64,000 nucleotides of DNA from Aurelia coerulea (GCA_039566865.1 CM076953.1:6014001-6078000); one strand, 5' to 3'. Positions 46,108 to 58,255 are shown, numbered from the stretch's first letter. The notes: generated by a model not told the origin, from the letters alone. Program-made: numbers and translations.

Positions 46108-47282
46108 GACGATCTTTCGACTGATATCGTCAAGGTGTCCCATAGCCTCACTCCATAAGGACCCTCGAGTTACGCTCATCTTGTTGAATTGAATTGTTGC
46201 TGTTGTTGTCGCTGCATTGTAGTTGTAGCGTTATCAGTTCTGGCAAAAAGTACCACATGTAAATGAGTCTAGGTGTCCCATGCAACTGTTTCCAAAACGA
46301 GACAACTGAAATTATCACTCCTCCGCAGCAGCCATCCAAACGGCGAACAAGATTTCTTGGACGCAATCCTGGAAGGAAAACTGTCTGCATAAATTTCGGG
46401 AGTATTCTAGTGGACTCTTGAAATATTGTTGCCCCGTGGAACGAAAAGATAGCAACTGGAGACATCTTTGGGTGTATAAGATAAATGGTTTTTTTCTTGG
46501 AGAATCTTCAAATCTTCTTATTAATCTTATCAAATAATAGTTTCAATATTTCCTATATGTTTTGAGGAAAACTAAGGAGTGTCCTCTCGTTGAAATCAAA
46601 AGATAATTTTTATCGAATCGATATGTAGCATTTGTAATCAGAAGATATGAAATTCGAAAGCCCGGGGGCTAAAGTTTATCACTTTTCAATGAATAATATG
46701 GGAGGTTCCGTTGCTATCAGAAAATATGTACCCTAGTATCCATGAAATCGATTAAAATAATTGAACAAATTAACTGAGCAATTAGTGGACACTTCACCGA
46801 TAAATTGCAACACTTATACAGCTTTGACTAGCATTTAGTGAAAAAGCTTCTTTTGGGAGTCGATCAGCATATTGAAAATTACCCATAATTATAAAAATTA
46901 GAGATATGACCAGCAGGCGGAGCTTGTTGGATTGTGGGGGATCAGATTATTCAGGAATAACCAATTTTTGATTTTGCTTTTCATCTGCTACAAATGTTAC
47001 CCGTTGGTCATTTTGGTCATTTCTAAGAGCCATTTGTACCCATGGTCCTTTGCAGTCATTTGAGACTGCCAAAAAATAAAATTTGGCCTCATGCTGGACT
47101 TGCCTCAAGTCTATTTCATCAACTGTAATAAGTCTATCCATCTGAAAGTAAACTACAAAACCACGATTTCGCTTTCCCTTTTACAATTTTTTAACGAGAC
47201 ATATTTGGGGCAATAACCGAAGCGGAAAATATGGATCCATAATAGTCCCATAATAGTGCAGCAGTTGAGCCATTGATGGTTA
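46108..47282. other. Intergenic, no gene recognised
   Basis: 46140-46195 is an inverted copy of a repeat seen at 15560-15650. Minus ORFs at 46148-46533 overlap it and lack domains. Confidence 0.4.
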
Positions 47283-47367
47283 CAACCTCGTTCCCAGGGC
47301 CTTTTGTCATATTGGCACGGAGACGTCTCTGTCCCAATATGACCAAATGCCCTTGGGACGAGGTTGG
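47283..47367. mobile_element. CAACCTCGTTCCC hairpin MITE, copy 1
   Basis: 85 bp: CAACCTCGTTCCCAGGGC against inverted CCCTTGGGACGAGGTTGG around a short loop. Flanks GATGGTTA / GGTGGTTA (7 of 8). Confidence 0.75.
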
Positions 47368-48170
47368 GGTGGTTAGAAGCCGCAGTTGTCCTTGATTCCC
47401 ACAGCTTTGTTCTTTTGCAGAGGAAAACATTATTTACAACCAAGGATGAGCTAGCGTAAGAGATTGAGAGAAAGAAACGATTTTATTTTCTTTCTTTCGG
47501 TCTTTCGCTATCTCCTCCGCAGAACTATAGAAATTATTCCTTCGCAGGAACATATAAAGAATATGAGAATAAAAGAATTTAATTTTATTTGGTCCAATTG
47601 TTTTGCATTTTGGAGTATACTTTTGACCGACACCTTCTAGAATCGGGTATTGTATGGGAGCCGGGTAGAAGATTGTTGTCGTGGGCACACCCCCGTACAA
47701 ATTTAGGTTGCACCCCCCTCCCCCCGGGATGAGCATGCAAGAAATCGTTCCTAAATTTGATATTTCCTTCTCGCACTAAATTCTAGGCATGTTTACCCAT
47801 TAGCACTCTTGACCTCCGAGAGGGTTTGACCCAAACATTTCTGGCAAAGTTTACCTTTCATAAAGGGCAAGTTGACCAGGAAACAACAAACACATTAGGG
47901 CAGCAAACCTAATTTTAGCAAAGGGCAAGAGGGGCTTCTTAACTAATTGCTTCTTAAAGTGCTGAGATGGAAGATCAATTAGTCATCTGCATTTTATATA
48001 AAAAAGTGTATTCTTATAAACATTATTCTTATAAAAATAGAGTGTATCGTACAATTCGTTCTTTCAGAAATAGAGTTTATGAATTTCAATTCTCGTTCCC
48101 AATGCAAACCCATTATCAGCATTTTCCTAATTTCTGGGACTGAAAGATGTGAACGATTTTACATAGAAAA
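47368..48170. other. Intergenic, no gene recognised
   Basis: Short ORFs without domains. A C-rich run at about 47697-47730 resembles MITE-end G/C tracts, but no partner was found. Confidence 0.35.
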
Positions 48171-48352
48171 ATTTCACATCTAAGTTAGCCTTTGGTCGAT
48201 AGATTAATATTTCTGTTTTGAATATCGGTCGCGTACTTTCTATTCCACAGCCCACCAAACGTGTTGACTCTTTCACATCTAAAATTTGCCTTTGACTGAG
48301 AGATTGAAATATCAGTTTTGAATATCGGCCCAATATTTTTCATTCCACAATC
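48171..48352. repeat. Two-copy tandem duplication, unit about 100 bp
   Basis: TTTCACATCTAAgTTaGCCTTTG..GTTTTGAATATCGG..ATTCCACA occurs at 48171-48250 and again at 48270-48352 with moderate divergence. Confidence 0.7.
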
Positions 48353-48646
48353 TGCACAACATGTTAAGTTTTTTTTTTACTCTCCATGTATTTTTTGCAA
48401 GAAAAACTCTTTATTGGATGTCAAAACCTCTACAGCAGATGAAGAAACTTGTGTATTTTTGTGTATTTTGAATATGTTGCTCATTAGAATTTCTTCATCA
48501 AGTCCAGAAATCCAAAGCATATCTCTTGCATCCATTAGGGGCTGTACATATATCAATTTTTGAACTACGTTCTACGTTCCCGTTTGGATGCCTTCGTTTT
48601 GGAATTTTTGGAATAAGGTGATTTCAAGTGCCCTAGAAGTGTCGTA

Positions 48647-48940
48647 CCAACAGGGGGGAGGGTTCATCCATAGCAAAGGACCTGGGGATGTGCCGCGAGC
48701 AACGGTATACTTTTTCGGACTTCTAATCCAGCTAAGGGTATCATATTTGGCAATACTGGTCTAGGGAGCGGTCATTGTTATCATACTGTATTTGGCAAGG
48801 GCATCTGGTCTAGGGAACGGTCAAAATCGGTCTAGCCAAGGGTACTATTTTCGTAAGAATTAGTCTAGCCAACGGTACCACTTTGAACATGCTCGCAGGC
48901 GCGGCAGATCCCTACCCATAATTTAGTCAAAACCCCCGTG
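48647..48940. mobile_element. G-tract-ended element with GGTCTAGCCAAGGGTA repeats, copy
   Basis: Starts CAGGGGGGAGGGTTC and GGGGATGTGCCGCGAG. Internal units of about 30-40 bp (GGTCTAG..AGCGGTCA, TCTAGCCAAGGGTACTAT) follow. Ends CCCCCGTGG. No clear TSD in this copy. Confidence 0.6.
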
Positions 48941-49358
48941 GTTATGCCCCCCGAGTTTGAGATTCTTCGGTCCTACGGCCCTGATCTGAGTATTGAGTTC
49001 TATTTGAAAAAGACCAAAGAGCTTCTTATGAAAGACACATAAATAGGCGTATGCTACACCATCTGTTGCAATGGCTTTCGTTCGGTTGTGTCGGTTGTGA
49101 CAAACAAGGATACAGTTTAACAAGATATAAATCACTGATACTTTTGGTTAAAACTGACCAAAGTTTGTTTGCAATTATTTCCATGTTATCTCATTTCTCT
49201 CTCTGTTCTATGAAAATATCAAAATAAGTTAATTTCATTGAATCGTTCAATTGATAAGAGTTGATTCGTTCGTGAGAACGATGTTTGATTCTTTACTTCA
49301 TAAGAAACAGAATGATTAACCTACCCCTATCTTTACATCATTCCCACTTATTTTCTTC

Positions 49359-49469
49359 CAACCTCGTCCCCAAGGCCTTTTGTCATATAGGGACGAGGCC
49401 TTTTGTCATATTGGGAATTTTGTCATAAGCCCGTCCCAATATGATAAAACGTCCTGAGAACGAGTTTGA
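49359..49469. mobile_element. CAACCTCGTCCCC hairpin MITE, copy 2, 8-bp TSD TTTTCTTC
   Basis: 111 bp of inverted sequence with a small internal direct duplication (GGCCTTTTGTCATAT twice). Exact TTTTCTTC at 49351-49358 and 49470-49477. Confidence 0.82.
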
Positions 49470-49514
49470 TTTTCTTCATTAAATTACTCTGAAAGTGTAG
49501 TAATTCCTAAACAT

Positions 49515-50545
49515 TAGACCCTCGGTGATGGACCCTTCTAAAGACGGGCCCTTCTAGAGACGGGCCCGCTCCCTGAATGACTGTGACCACCGCAGCTTGA
49601 TCGGGCGAAAGCATCCAAGCCATTGCTAATCCTGATATAAAATGACCTAAAATATGCGAATAAAATAACCTAAATGTGTGAATCTTGTGATTAAATGCAT
49701 CCAAAACGAAAAGAGCAACCTCCATAAAACCCTAAGCCTCTGCAGGACCCTTTCTATGTAGAGACCGGATCCCCGTCTTCTAATTACCTGCCCCGCAGCT
49801 TAATTTGGCAAAAAGCATCCAACCCATTGCTAATCCTGATATAAATGACCTAAAATATATGAATAAAATGACCTAAATGTGCGAATCTTGTGATTACATG
49901 CATCCAAAACGAAAAGAGCAACCCCAAATGGGTTGTTAAACTTAGAGCATCTGCAGGACCCTTTCTATCTAGAGACCGGATCCCGTTCTTCTAATTACCT
50001 GCCCCGCAGTTTATTTTGGCAAAAGCACCCAATTGTTTTCCCTGGGTACCAGCCTCTGTTTTTATGTTAGAGAGGCTGGTACCCAGGGTACCAATTGCTA
50101 ATCCTGATCTAAAATGACCTAAAATATGCAAATCTTGTAATCGAATTTGAACAGAAACGAAAAGAGCAACCCCAGTTGACTCGGGTGAAACGTAGAGCCT
50201 CTCCAAGACCCCTTCTTTTGAGGTGGCCCCCTTCTGCTAATTACCTGCCCCGTAGCTTTATGTGGCAAAAATCCTAATCTGCTTCTAATCCTGATATGAA
50301 ATGGCTAAAAATATGTCAATTTTGTGACCAAATTCAACAAAAACGAGAAAAGCATTCCTAGCGATCTCGAGACGAGGCGTAGAGCCTCTGCAGGACCCCT
50401 TATTTTCAGACTGACCCCTCCTTTTAATTACCTGCCCCCGCAGCTGAATTTGGCAAAGGCACCCAACCCATTGCTAATCCTGATATAAAATGACCTAAAT
50501 ACGTGAACCTTGTGATCAAATTTCAACAAAAACAGATCGAGTGTT
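49515..50545. repeat. Satellite-like tandem array, about five ~220-bp units
   Basis: Repeated landmarks in each unit: CTGCAGGACCC, TCTAATTACCTGCCCCGCAG, TTTGGCAAAAGCA.CCAA, TTGCTAATCCTGATATAAA, AAATGACCTAAA and AAAACGAAAAGAGCAACC. Units are diverged and one carries the hairpin insertion at 50036-50090. Confidence 0.88.
50036..50090. mobile_element. 55-bp hairpin insertion inside the satellite array
   Basis: CCCTGGGTACCAGCCTCT and inverted AGAGGCTGGTACCCAGGG around an 11-13-bp loop. Flanked by CCAATTG at 50029-50035 and 50091-50097. Absent from the other units, so its empty site is visible next door. Confidence 0.8.
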
Positions 50546-51010
50546 TTGCAAAGGTTGTGTGATCAATTTCTAGTAGCAGCGTTGTGTCATTCATATTTCA
50601 TTGACTTCGCACAAACAATTGCCTTCCGGTAAATACTTGAAGATCACTGCACGCATGTTCTCCTGTACTTCTGCGGTCATCAACAACACATCGAATATAA
50701 CCAGCAGATATTTCTCACAGATTACATCAAGCCAAGACAGGCGATGAAATCTCGGTAAACTCATTGACCCCAGATCTTGAAGTTTTCATCGTTGCTCTTT
50801 TTAGATTGCGCGAAGAGCAACAACAAGAGAAAGAAAGTATCCAAAATATGCAGCTACGAAAGGGGTTTCAAACTCACTGGAAACTTTGTTGAAAGAAAGA
50901 GACCTCTGCATACAACAAGGGGAGCTGAAAGTTGAAACCACGCGAAGCCCCATGCAGATTTTTGATGGAATATTATACGATCATCAAAGAGAAATATCAA
51001 AGTAAATGCA
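50546..51010. other. Probable 5' UTR/promoter region of the signal-peptide exon
   Basis: No repeats found. Two or more short upstream ATGs (for example ATGCAGCTACGAAAG near 50850) precede the start at 51011. Transcription start not identifiable. Confidence 0.35.
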
Positions 51011-51095
51011 ATGTTGAACTGGCCAAGTTTTGATAAATTGTCAACAGTTTTAGTGCTCGTTGTTTTCCTGCTTGCTGGGCACTGCGTTCAAGGGG
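51011..51095 (+). CDS. First coding exon of a secreted or membrane protein (signal peptide)
   Basis: ATG at 51011 opens 28 codons, MLNWPSFDKLSTVLVLVVFL then LAGHCVQG, followed by one base and a consensus donor GGTAAGT. The layout is a textbook signal peptide: short polar n-region with one lysine, a 12-14-residue hydrophobic core, and small residues before a likely cleavage near AGHCVQG. The phase-1 junction is typical of genes for extracellular modules (EGF, Ig, TSP and similar). I could not find the next exon in the following 13 kb, so the gene may extend past the window or the intron may be swollen by repeats. The product is unknown. A chance ORF cannot be excluded. Confidence 0.55.
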
Positions 51096-53948
51096 GTAAG
51101 TTCGCTTCCTGTTTCTAACTTCACTCTGTTTTAGTTCATTATTCGATCAAACTTTCAGGTTATATTTCATCATTTGACTCTTTACACATGGCTAATCCTT
51201 CTTAAACAGATAGGATAGTAAGAGAATCCATTATTACACTGTTAATTCATTATTGACCAACTTTTTTGGAATTATATTTCCCGCTGATTATGAAAATTCC
51301 AGCGGCAAACCTTTGCATGGGTTTTCGGTGCATGGTAAGATTTGGGGACCTCAATAAATTCTCAAACCCAACAGATTTCGTGATGGAATAATCAGTTTTT
51401 GTGTGACATAATAGGTGATTTAAACCACAATAACATTTTCAGTGCTATTCTTTCTCAATAATAATTGAGATTAGCTACCCATTAGAGTCGTGACGTGGTT
51501 GCGCTGTTGCGCCGAAACCATCGCTGCCGGGCTTCCAGCTCACAATTTGCAACAGCTCACCATAAAGATTGTTTTCAAATTAAAGATAAACTAAAATTGG
51601 TTCACTCCCACTCTTCTATAGCCATATTTTTTATCTACAAATAAAATCTACGACCTTATAAATTCCTCGAGCCATTTTATCTATTTCCCTCGACCAAACA
51701 CAAAGCCCCCATTTATCTACCCCGTGCTGCTCTATTAAGGAGGCTACACGGGTGTTAAATTTTACCCCTAACCATGCCCTGACATATTCTCTTCGAATTT
51801 GAATCGTGTAATCTCTCCTTTTGCCGGTACATTGAACAACATTTCATTCTCCGTTTTCAGGGAACTATAATTATATGAACTGGTATTGCAGTAAAATAAG
51901 AAATCTTCGCTTTATTTCTGCAAAGAATTGAAATTTTAGAGACATCGAGTTTATTGCTGAAGGCCAGGCGTTGTGAGTGAGTTTGGAACAATTTGCAATT
52001 TCGAAGGAATAAATAATTTAAACCTCATTCCAAAGGTTCAATTAAAAAAGCTCTAATTGCAAAATTATTAATCCTGGACTTGTCCTCAAACAATATCATG
52101 CATGGCTAACGTTGCCAAATGACGCAATCCTCGAAGGCAAAGGATTGACAGCATCTAAATTCTTTTTATTGACATTTTCTGCCGGGTTTTAATTTTGTTA
52201 CAACGATTTTTACGATGCTACAAAACCTCTTAAATTTAAGAATTAACCCCATAAATTTAAAAATTAACCCCATAAATTTAGGAATTAAAGTTGTAAATTA
52301 CTTTTGCTAATTGCAGAAATCAGGCGTTTTAGGAGCCACCTACGTCTTCAACATAGTGTTTTCAATGTCCGAAGGAAGAAATTACAGTGGAATTTCGTGT
52401 TGAAGGAAATGCATGCTGTTTCCTTCAAAATTAATCCCATCTTCATTTTGTTTTGGTTAATTTGACTCAAACTATTATCCCACGGTTTACGATCTAATAA
52501 GAAAATCACCTTATTTGATCAAGCACTTGTAGTTTGTGTTCGCAACTTGTTTTGAATCCCATTGCTCGCAAACTCAATACTTTACGATGGGTTGAATCGA
52601 GCACTGGCCGTGTAAACAACTTTCCGTACATGTTTGTTGATTTTAATACCTACGGAAAACATGTTACCTGTCGTCAAAATGCCAAGCAAATCTGTGATAA
52701 CGAGAATCACAGTTGGGGTTAGATTTTGGAGGCAAGGAGGTAGATCCAAGTCGCGGCTGAATCTCCAGAAACAAAGTATTGCGGAAAGTTTAAAAGATAT
52801 TTAGAATTTAGAAAAATCTAGGGAAGTCTTGGTCCTAAAATTCCTTCCACTAGCTTCCAGGCTCCTCTGCCCCTTTATTCAGATGGCCTAGTAGCAGGCC
52901 AAACACGAACAGATGGGGGGCAATGGCCTAAGGACAACAGTTTGTCTTCGTTTCTATTTAGTCATGCTTAAATGATAAGCCCTGTAAAGCAAGTTTCGAG
53001 ACTTTTTAAAGGGAATCGACATAGTTAAAAGCTGGCCCGGGCCAAGTTAAAAATATGATCTATTGTATTTAACAACTTAGACCCCTGCCGTTTCATTGTG
53101 TGGTGAAGGAAACAATGGGTTTGTGGGCGTTTCTTCAGCCTATTGATAGAAGCTTGTCGATATAGCTATGTCTATTCCCTTTAAGGACTCATCGTTCTGC
53201 GGAGTTTTGCAAAAGAGGATTGTCAGAGTGGCCTTTAGGCCCATATTTCATACAGGAGCAAATCCTTCCCCTGAACTCCTGCTTAATTTTGACGAAGTGT
53301 CTCTGCTAGATCATATAAACAATCCTCAAATCCTTCAAGAAACTCTTTCTTATTCATGAAACTCTCATATCCTTTTTTGAGGGAGTGAGATGCCTGGTAC
53401 TATGCAGCTGATATCATTCACCTATCCACTTCTTGTCCTGCCCTCATCAGTCGTCTTCTGCAACTGTGTTATCATCCTCATTGCCAAACTGTTGTGTTTC
53501 AAAGGGGCCATTGAAGAAGGTTCCCTCCATTTGCCTTGCATTTACCACCCATTTACCGCCTTTTGCCCATCTTGATCTTCAGTAGGAAATGGCTTGCTTT
53601 ATTTGACATGTCAACATCGACCAGCTTCCACGACTTTGGCTTCATGTTAAATCCAGTGCAAATAAGGCTCCAATGCTAATTACCAAGGTGTGGTTTTGAG
53701 GTTGAATTTGGATGACCTTTTGACAGACGAAGAAGAAATTAGCCTATTTATGAATGCTCTCATCAAATTGCGGTTTCATTTCTGCATCAAGTGTGCAGTG
53801 CGGATTTTCGTTTGGGTGACACGAATTCGTACGGTGCAACAGCATTGGCGCCAGTGGCGGAGCCAGGGGAGGGTATAAGGAATGCAACCCCACTTTCAAA
53901 AGTCTGCCCCGAATTGTAATCGGAAAATATAATAAAAAAGGTCTGAGT
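51096..53948. other. Putative long intron or intergenic; no gene recognised
   Basis: 52230-52290 holds three units of CCCCATAAATTTAAGAATTAA. Short ORFs (52534-52722, 53168-53359, 53390-53575) have no domains. A solo hAT-like end CAGTGGCGGAGCCAGGGG lies at 53851. Confidence 0.4.
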
Positions 53949-53949
53949 A

Positions 53950-54375
53950 CCGTAAGAGCTTTATTAAGCCCCCCTCTCTATAAAGTCCCTCTCTAATAAG
54001 CCCCTCTCTAATAAGCCCCCTCCCCTCTGAGCAAAAACTTTACATCAGTCCCCTCTCTTTTAAGCACCCCCCCCCATTACTTATATCAAATTCCAGAGGT
54101 TACCAAAGATTTCCACTTATTGAGCTATAAGTTTGCACGTTAATTTTGATATGGTTTGAGACAAAACTGTAATGAAATTTATGTATTTGACTCTTAAGAT
54201 TATATGTTGACTCCGGAAAATATGGTGTAAAAGGTTTAAAAAGGTATCATATATATCCTTGTAATTTGATTTAATGAATAAGCTCCCCTCTCTAATAAGC
54301 CCCCTCTCTAACAAGCCCCCTTCTGGAGTGTTCGACATTAAATATGCCCCCGGGGGCTTAATAGAGCTTTTACGG
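53950..54375. mobile_element. TA-flanked MITE (CCGTAAGAGCTTTATTAAGC ends)
   Basis: 426 bp. The right end inverted reads CCGTAAAAGCTCTATTAAGC; TA on both sides. Subterminal CCCCTCTCTAATAAGC units repeat several times at each end. A broken, inverted copy hosts the nest at 60.1-62.9 kb. Confidence 0.85.
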
Positions 54376-54503
54376 TATACCTTTTTAGATGACCTGTCGG
54401 ACAATTTTGGACTTTTACATCCCTCCCCCCTTACTTGTTTTTGGCCAGCTTCTCCACTAATAAATTCGCCAAGTCGATTTACATACGGCAGATTCGTCTT
54501 CTC

Positions 54504-55008
54504 ACAGGGGGGGGGGGGTTCTTTCATAGTAAAGGTACCTGGGGATGTGCCGCGAGCAATAATTTTTCAGACATTTCGTCTAGCCAACGGTACACTTTTT
54601 TTGCAATTTTGGTCTAGTCACGGTCTAGCCAAGGGTGTCATATTTGACAATACTGGTCAAGGGAACGGTCATATTTTCAGCTAAAGTAGTCTGGGCAAGG
54701 GTTTTTCATCCTGACAACGCATTTTTGTTGATAATGAACTAAATTTTCCCGAAATGAATTAACCTTTGATATTCCCGAGTTCAAACCATCAAGTTTGAGA
54801 TATCTGCTAACTCGAATAGCTTTTAAATGAATCTAGGTAAGGGTATTGTTTTATCAATATTAGTCTAGCCAAGTGTATCATTTTTTGTAGAAACTGCTGT
54901 AGCCAAGGGTATAATTTTTGAAAACGGAGTCTTGCCAACTTTACCATTTTCAACTATGCTCGTGGCAGACCCCAACCCAAAATTTAGCCAAGAAACCCCC
55001 CCCCCTTG
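54504..55008. mobile_element. G-tract-ended element with GGTCTAGCCAAGGGT repeats
   Basis: 505 bp. Starts ACAGGGGGGGGGGGTTC, then GGGGATGTGCCGCGAGCA, and ends AACCCCCCCCCCTTG. About seven degenerate GTCTAGCCAAGGGTATCATTT units inside. Flanks CGTCTTCTC / CGTCTGCTC (8 of 9). Confidence 0.72.
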
Positions 55009-55017
55009 CGTCTGCTC

Positions 55018-55949
55018 CTCTCCCTCGGAGAAGAAAGACGAACGTCCCAAGGAATGTATGGAGGAACTGTAATTTCTTTGCTATGTTTTATGAAAGCATT
55101 GAGCTGAACTTCAGAAAATCTAGAGGAAAGCTTTATTCCATCCAAATTGACCCCCTCTGTGAAGGCCGATGCCATCTTTTGACCTTTGTTGCCTAGGCCG
55201 GTCAGAGGAGCAAACCGAGGGGCGTATCACTCTGTAAAAATCTCGTACACCTTTGGCCAAAATCCCTTTGTTCTCAAGAAAAATCCGCAAAAATCCCTAA
55301 AAATCCTATTGTTTAAAAAAAATCTCGTACGCCATTTCGGAAGAGTGATACACCCCTCGGAGCAAACCATTTTTTTATGAATTTCATCCATATTTGATGA
55401 AAATCCTCTTGTTTCAGGAGAAGTCCTTTCATGAGGTCTCATGGGGTTTCATGGTGTTTCATGGGGTTTCATGGGTTTCATGGGGTTTCATGAGGTTTCA
55501 TGAGGTTTCATAATCTTACCTGAACATTTGAATGAATCTGCAAAATTGTTGATACCGCTCTCGCCCAAATGTGAATTTGATCGATGTAATAAAAGCCACC
55601 TCACAATAAATCAAAATACAGTGGGACTTTTACAGATTTATAATTTCATCACTTAAGGAGGTTTTTTTAGCCTCCACATGCAAGTGGGAACTTAGCAGCA
55701 AGCCGCATCTGCTTTGAGTAAAATCACCACCAGGGACACTGTGTTGTCCTCATGTGACGTCGATTTCGCAAGAGGCCTGGGGATAACTGTGACGTCAGAA
55801 GCCGTCTCATTAGTGGCTAGTCATCAGCTTATTGTAGGAAGGCGGACCTTGGAACTTGGAACAATGTGAACATGTTTGGATGTCCAAAGGCCGTTTAATT
55901 TCATTGAAGACTATTGTTTACTTGATGAAACCCATATGGCGTGAAAATA
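55018..55949. other. Intergenic; CRE-like site, no gene recognised
   Basis: A near-inverted pair (AAATCTCGTACACCTTTGGCC..AAATCTCGTACGCC) lies at 55240-55335. TGACGTCA, a CREB-type palindrome, occurs at about 55791. No ORF with domains. Confidence 0.35.
55425..55510. repeat. Minisatellite, unit TTTCATGGGG(TG)
   Basis: About eight imperfect 10-12-bp units (TTTCATGGGG, TTTCATGAGG), a short local array. Confidence 0.9.
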
Positions 55950-56372
55950 CAGTAAATCCCCGCATATAAGAACCTAAAAAAATAAGAACCTAGAGGCTGT
56001 TTTTCCTAACTTATGCACCTTGTAATTAAGAACCTGTTTCAGTTTGATGAAAAATATGTTCTTATAGCAAGGGTAGCAAAGTTGATTTTGGATTGTCATT
56101 ATTAAGTTCATTTTTGTCCCAGTGGGCTTTAAAAGTTTGAATCTCCTTCCCTGCTGTTTGAAAGTTTAGCATTGGTTATTAGGTATATTATAACCTTGCC
56201 AAAACAAATAATAGGGCTGAAAATCGTTGGCAAAGGTTCTAAAATGGCCTACACAAGGCACTCTTCAAATAAGAACCATTATACCTTGAAATTTGGCTTA
56301 GTACCTTTAAAGTAAGAACCTATTTCAACCTAGCTTTTAAAAAAGTAGGTTCTTATATGCGGGGATTTACTG
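55950..56372. mobile_element. AAATCCCCGCAT MITE, complete copy, TA TSD
   Basis: 423 bp between TA pairs. Ends CAGTAAATCCCCGCATATAA and inverted TTATATGCGGGGATTTACTG. The arms continue inverted with AAGAACCT motifs. A truncated relative lies at 24957-25317. Confidence 0.9.
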
Positions 56373-56373
56373 T

Positions 56374-56858
56374 ACCACACCCAGAGTGATGGAGTTTCAA
56401 CCGATGGAGACGAGTCATATTTGTTTGCTTTGAATTCTACCAAGGGCTGGATAGCCTATACTAACTACTCGTGTCCTGTCTTGAGAGTGGTTGCATGGCC
56501 GTGGATGCTGATGTGATGTTCAAACCCTTGCCACGCTGCACGAGGTGCTACCTTGATCAAGTTTAAATTGAAGAAGATAATAAAATCAAGTAAGAATAAA
56601 ATAAAATCAAGAAGATAAAATCAAGTAAGAATTGTTGATACCAAAGTCAAATTTAAAGACATATATCAAAGAATGAGCAAGATGCTGTTGCATAGAGAGC
56701 ACTTACAAGGAAAGCAAAATTGCCCGTAGAAATGAGTTGAAGCTGCGCATAGGCTACACAGTGTCTCTTTTTCCATCGACATAGCCCAATTGTGTGATGT
56801 ATGAATTGGACACAAAAAATACCTAAACACGTCCTCGTTTCTTTGGTGTTGTTTCATA
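56374..56858. other. Intergenic, no gene recognised
   Basis: AAGATAAAATCAAGTAAG repeats occur at about 56570-56630. No domain-bearing ORF. Confidence 0.4.
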
Positions 56859-56867
56859 GGTGCAATG

Positions 56868-57148
56868 CACGGGGGAGGGGGGGTTCTTGGCCAAATTTTG
56901 GGCAGGGGTCTACCGCGAGCAGATTCAAAATAGTACCGTTGGCTAGACTAATTTTTACGAAAATGGTACCCCTGGCTAGACCAATTTGACCATTTCCTGG
57001 ACCATTGTCAATAATGATACCCTTGGCTAGACCCAAAATTGCAAAAGAGTATACCCTTGGCTAGACTGGAAGTCCGAAAAAGTATACCCTTCGTCGCGGC
57101 ACATCCCCCAGGTACCTTTACCATGGAAGAACCCCCCCCCCCCCCAAT
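56868..57148. mobile_element. G-tract-ended element with 9-bp TSD GGTGCAATG
   Basis: 281 bp. Starts CACGGGGGAGGGGGGGTTC, ends GAACCCCCCCCCCCCCCAAT, with exact GGTGCAATG at 56859-56867 and 57149-57157. Internal GGCTAGACTAATTTTTACG / CTTGGCTAGAC units, and GGCACATCCCCCAGGTACC near the right end. Confidence 0.85.
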
Positions 57149-57554
57149 GGTGCAATGTCGATATCATAAAATACGGAAAGATTTTGGTACCCAGGCCAGG
57201 GGCGTTTATATCTTTATATCACACTGTTGGAGATATACATCCCTAAACTTGTCCCAACAACCCCAATCCTCCTTCTTGCATCCGCCGTGTGTATTCTATA
57301 TTCGATTGCAGCTTATTTTAGAGCAGGTGAATGAAATTTTGAATGCGGATTTCAATAGAATAACACGATCCTGTTTTCCATTCCACATTTGCTAATTTCA
57401 CTTTGAGCCGTGAGAAAAGTTTCCTTATTATAGAAATATGATGCTGACATTCAAGAGAAGGTCTTGATAAACAGAAATGCGATGCGTTCATTATTGGTTT
57501 ATTCATTCTGGGTAAAGAAAATTTAAGTCGAAGGCAAATGTTTTATTATCGACT

Positions 57555-58015
57555 CAGGAACGCCGGAGAGGGGGGGCACGGGGGGCAAGCGCCCCTCCTG
57601 CCCTTTTCTAACGGGGGCAAGGGGGGCAAAAGTGCCCTTTCAATGAAAAACAATAATTTACTTTGAAACTTGATAGAAAAGCCGCGATAGCTTCATTCCC
57701 TAATCAGGAACACACCAGTAACGAAAAATGACTGGCAATTGCAACTTCAAAATAAGCAATATGCGATTTTATGCAATTAGGAATGAGGACATGTGGAGAA
57801 ATAGCCGAAAAATTTTGTGAAAGAACATTATTAATGTTCGTTAAAACGTTTTTGATAGCATTTTAAGCCAATCTAAAGGGCGTGGTCACAAAAAATTTCC
57901 CGGGGGAGTACCCCCGGACCCCCCAATTTTTAGGCTTGCTTCGCTCGCCTTCGGTCTCGATTGCCCTCACGTTCCTAGTCGCCCCCCTTGCCCTACCATC
58001 GCTCCGGCGTCCCTG
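57555..58015. mobile_element. hAT-like MITE (CAGGAACGCCGGAG ends)
   Basis: 461 bp. Right end inverted CTCCGGCGTCCCTG. ATTATCGA/ATTATCGT flank it, with two extra bases on the left. Runs of G and GGGGCAAG fill the left subterminal region. Confidence 0.75.
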
Positions 58016-58164
58016 ATTATCGTATCAAAATGTCCAGCCTGAGCTTGCACTTTTGGAGCAACTGGGCCAGTTCGTGGTGGTCAACATCACTTGCGTATGA
58101 AAGTTTAACGAGAAGGGTCTGTCTTCTGGCCTAAATGTCTTGAAACCCATCTTTTCTTTCTTTT

Positions 58165-58255
58165 TTTCATCCATCCATCCATCCATTCATTCATTCATTC
58201 ATTCATTCATTCATTCATTCATTCATTTATTCATTTATTCATTTATTCATTGTTC
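58165..58255. repeat. (ATTC)n microsatellite
   Basis: CATC units grading into CATTC and ATTT; a degenerate extension continues to about 58620 and gives artificial Phe/Ser ORFs. Confidence 0.95.

Noticed and set aside
54274..54684. 136-codon + ORF and matching minus ORF at 54117-54527
   Set aside because: They span the junction between a MITE and a G-tract element, so are chimeric by chance.
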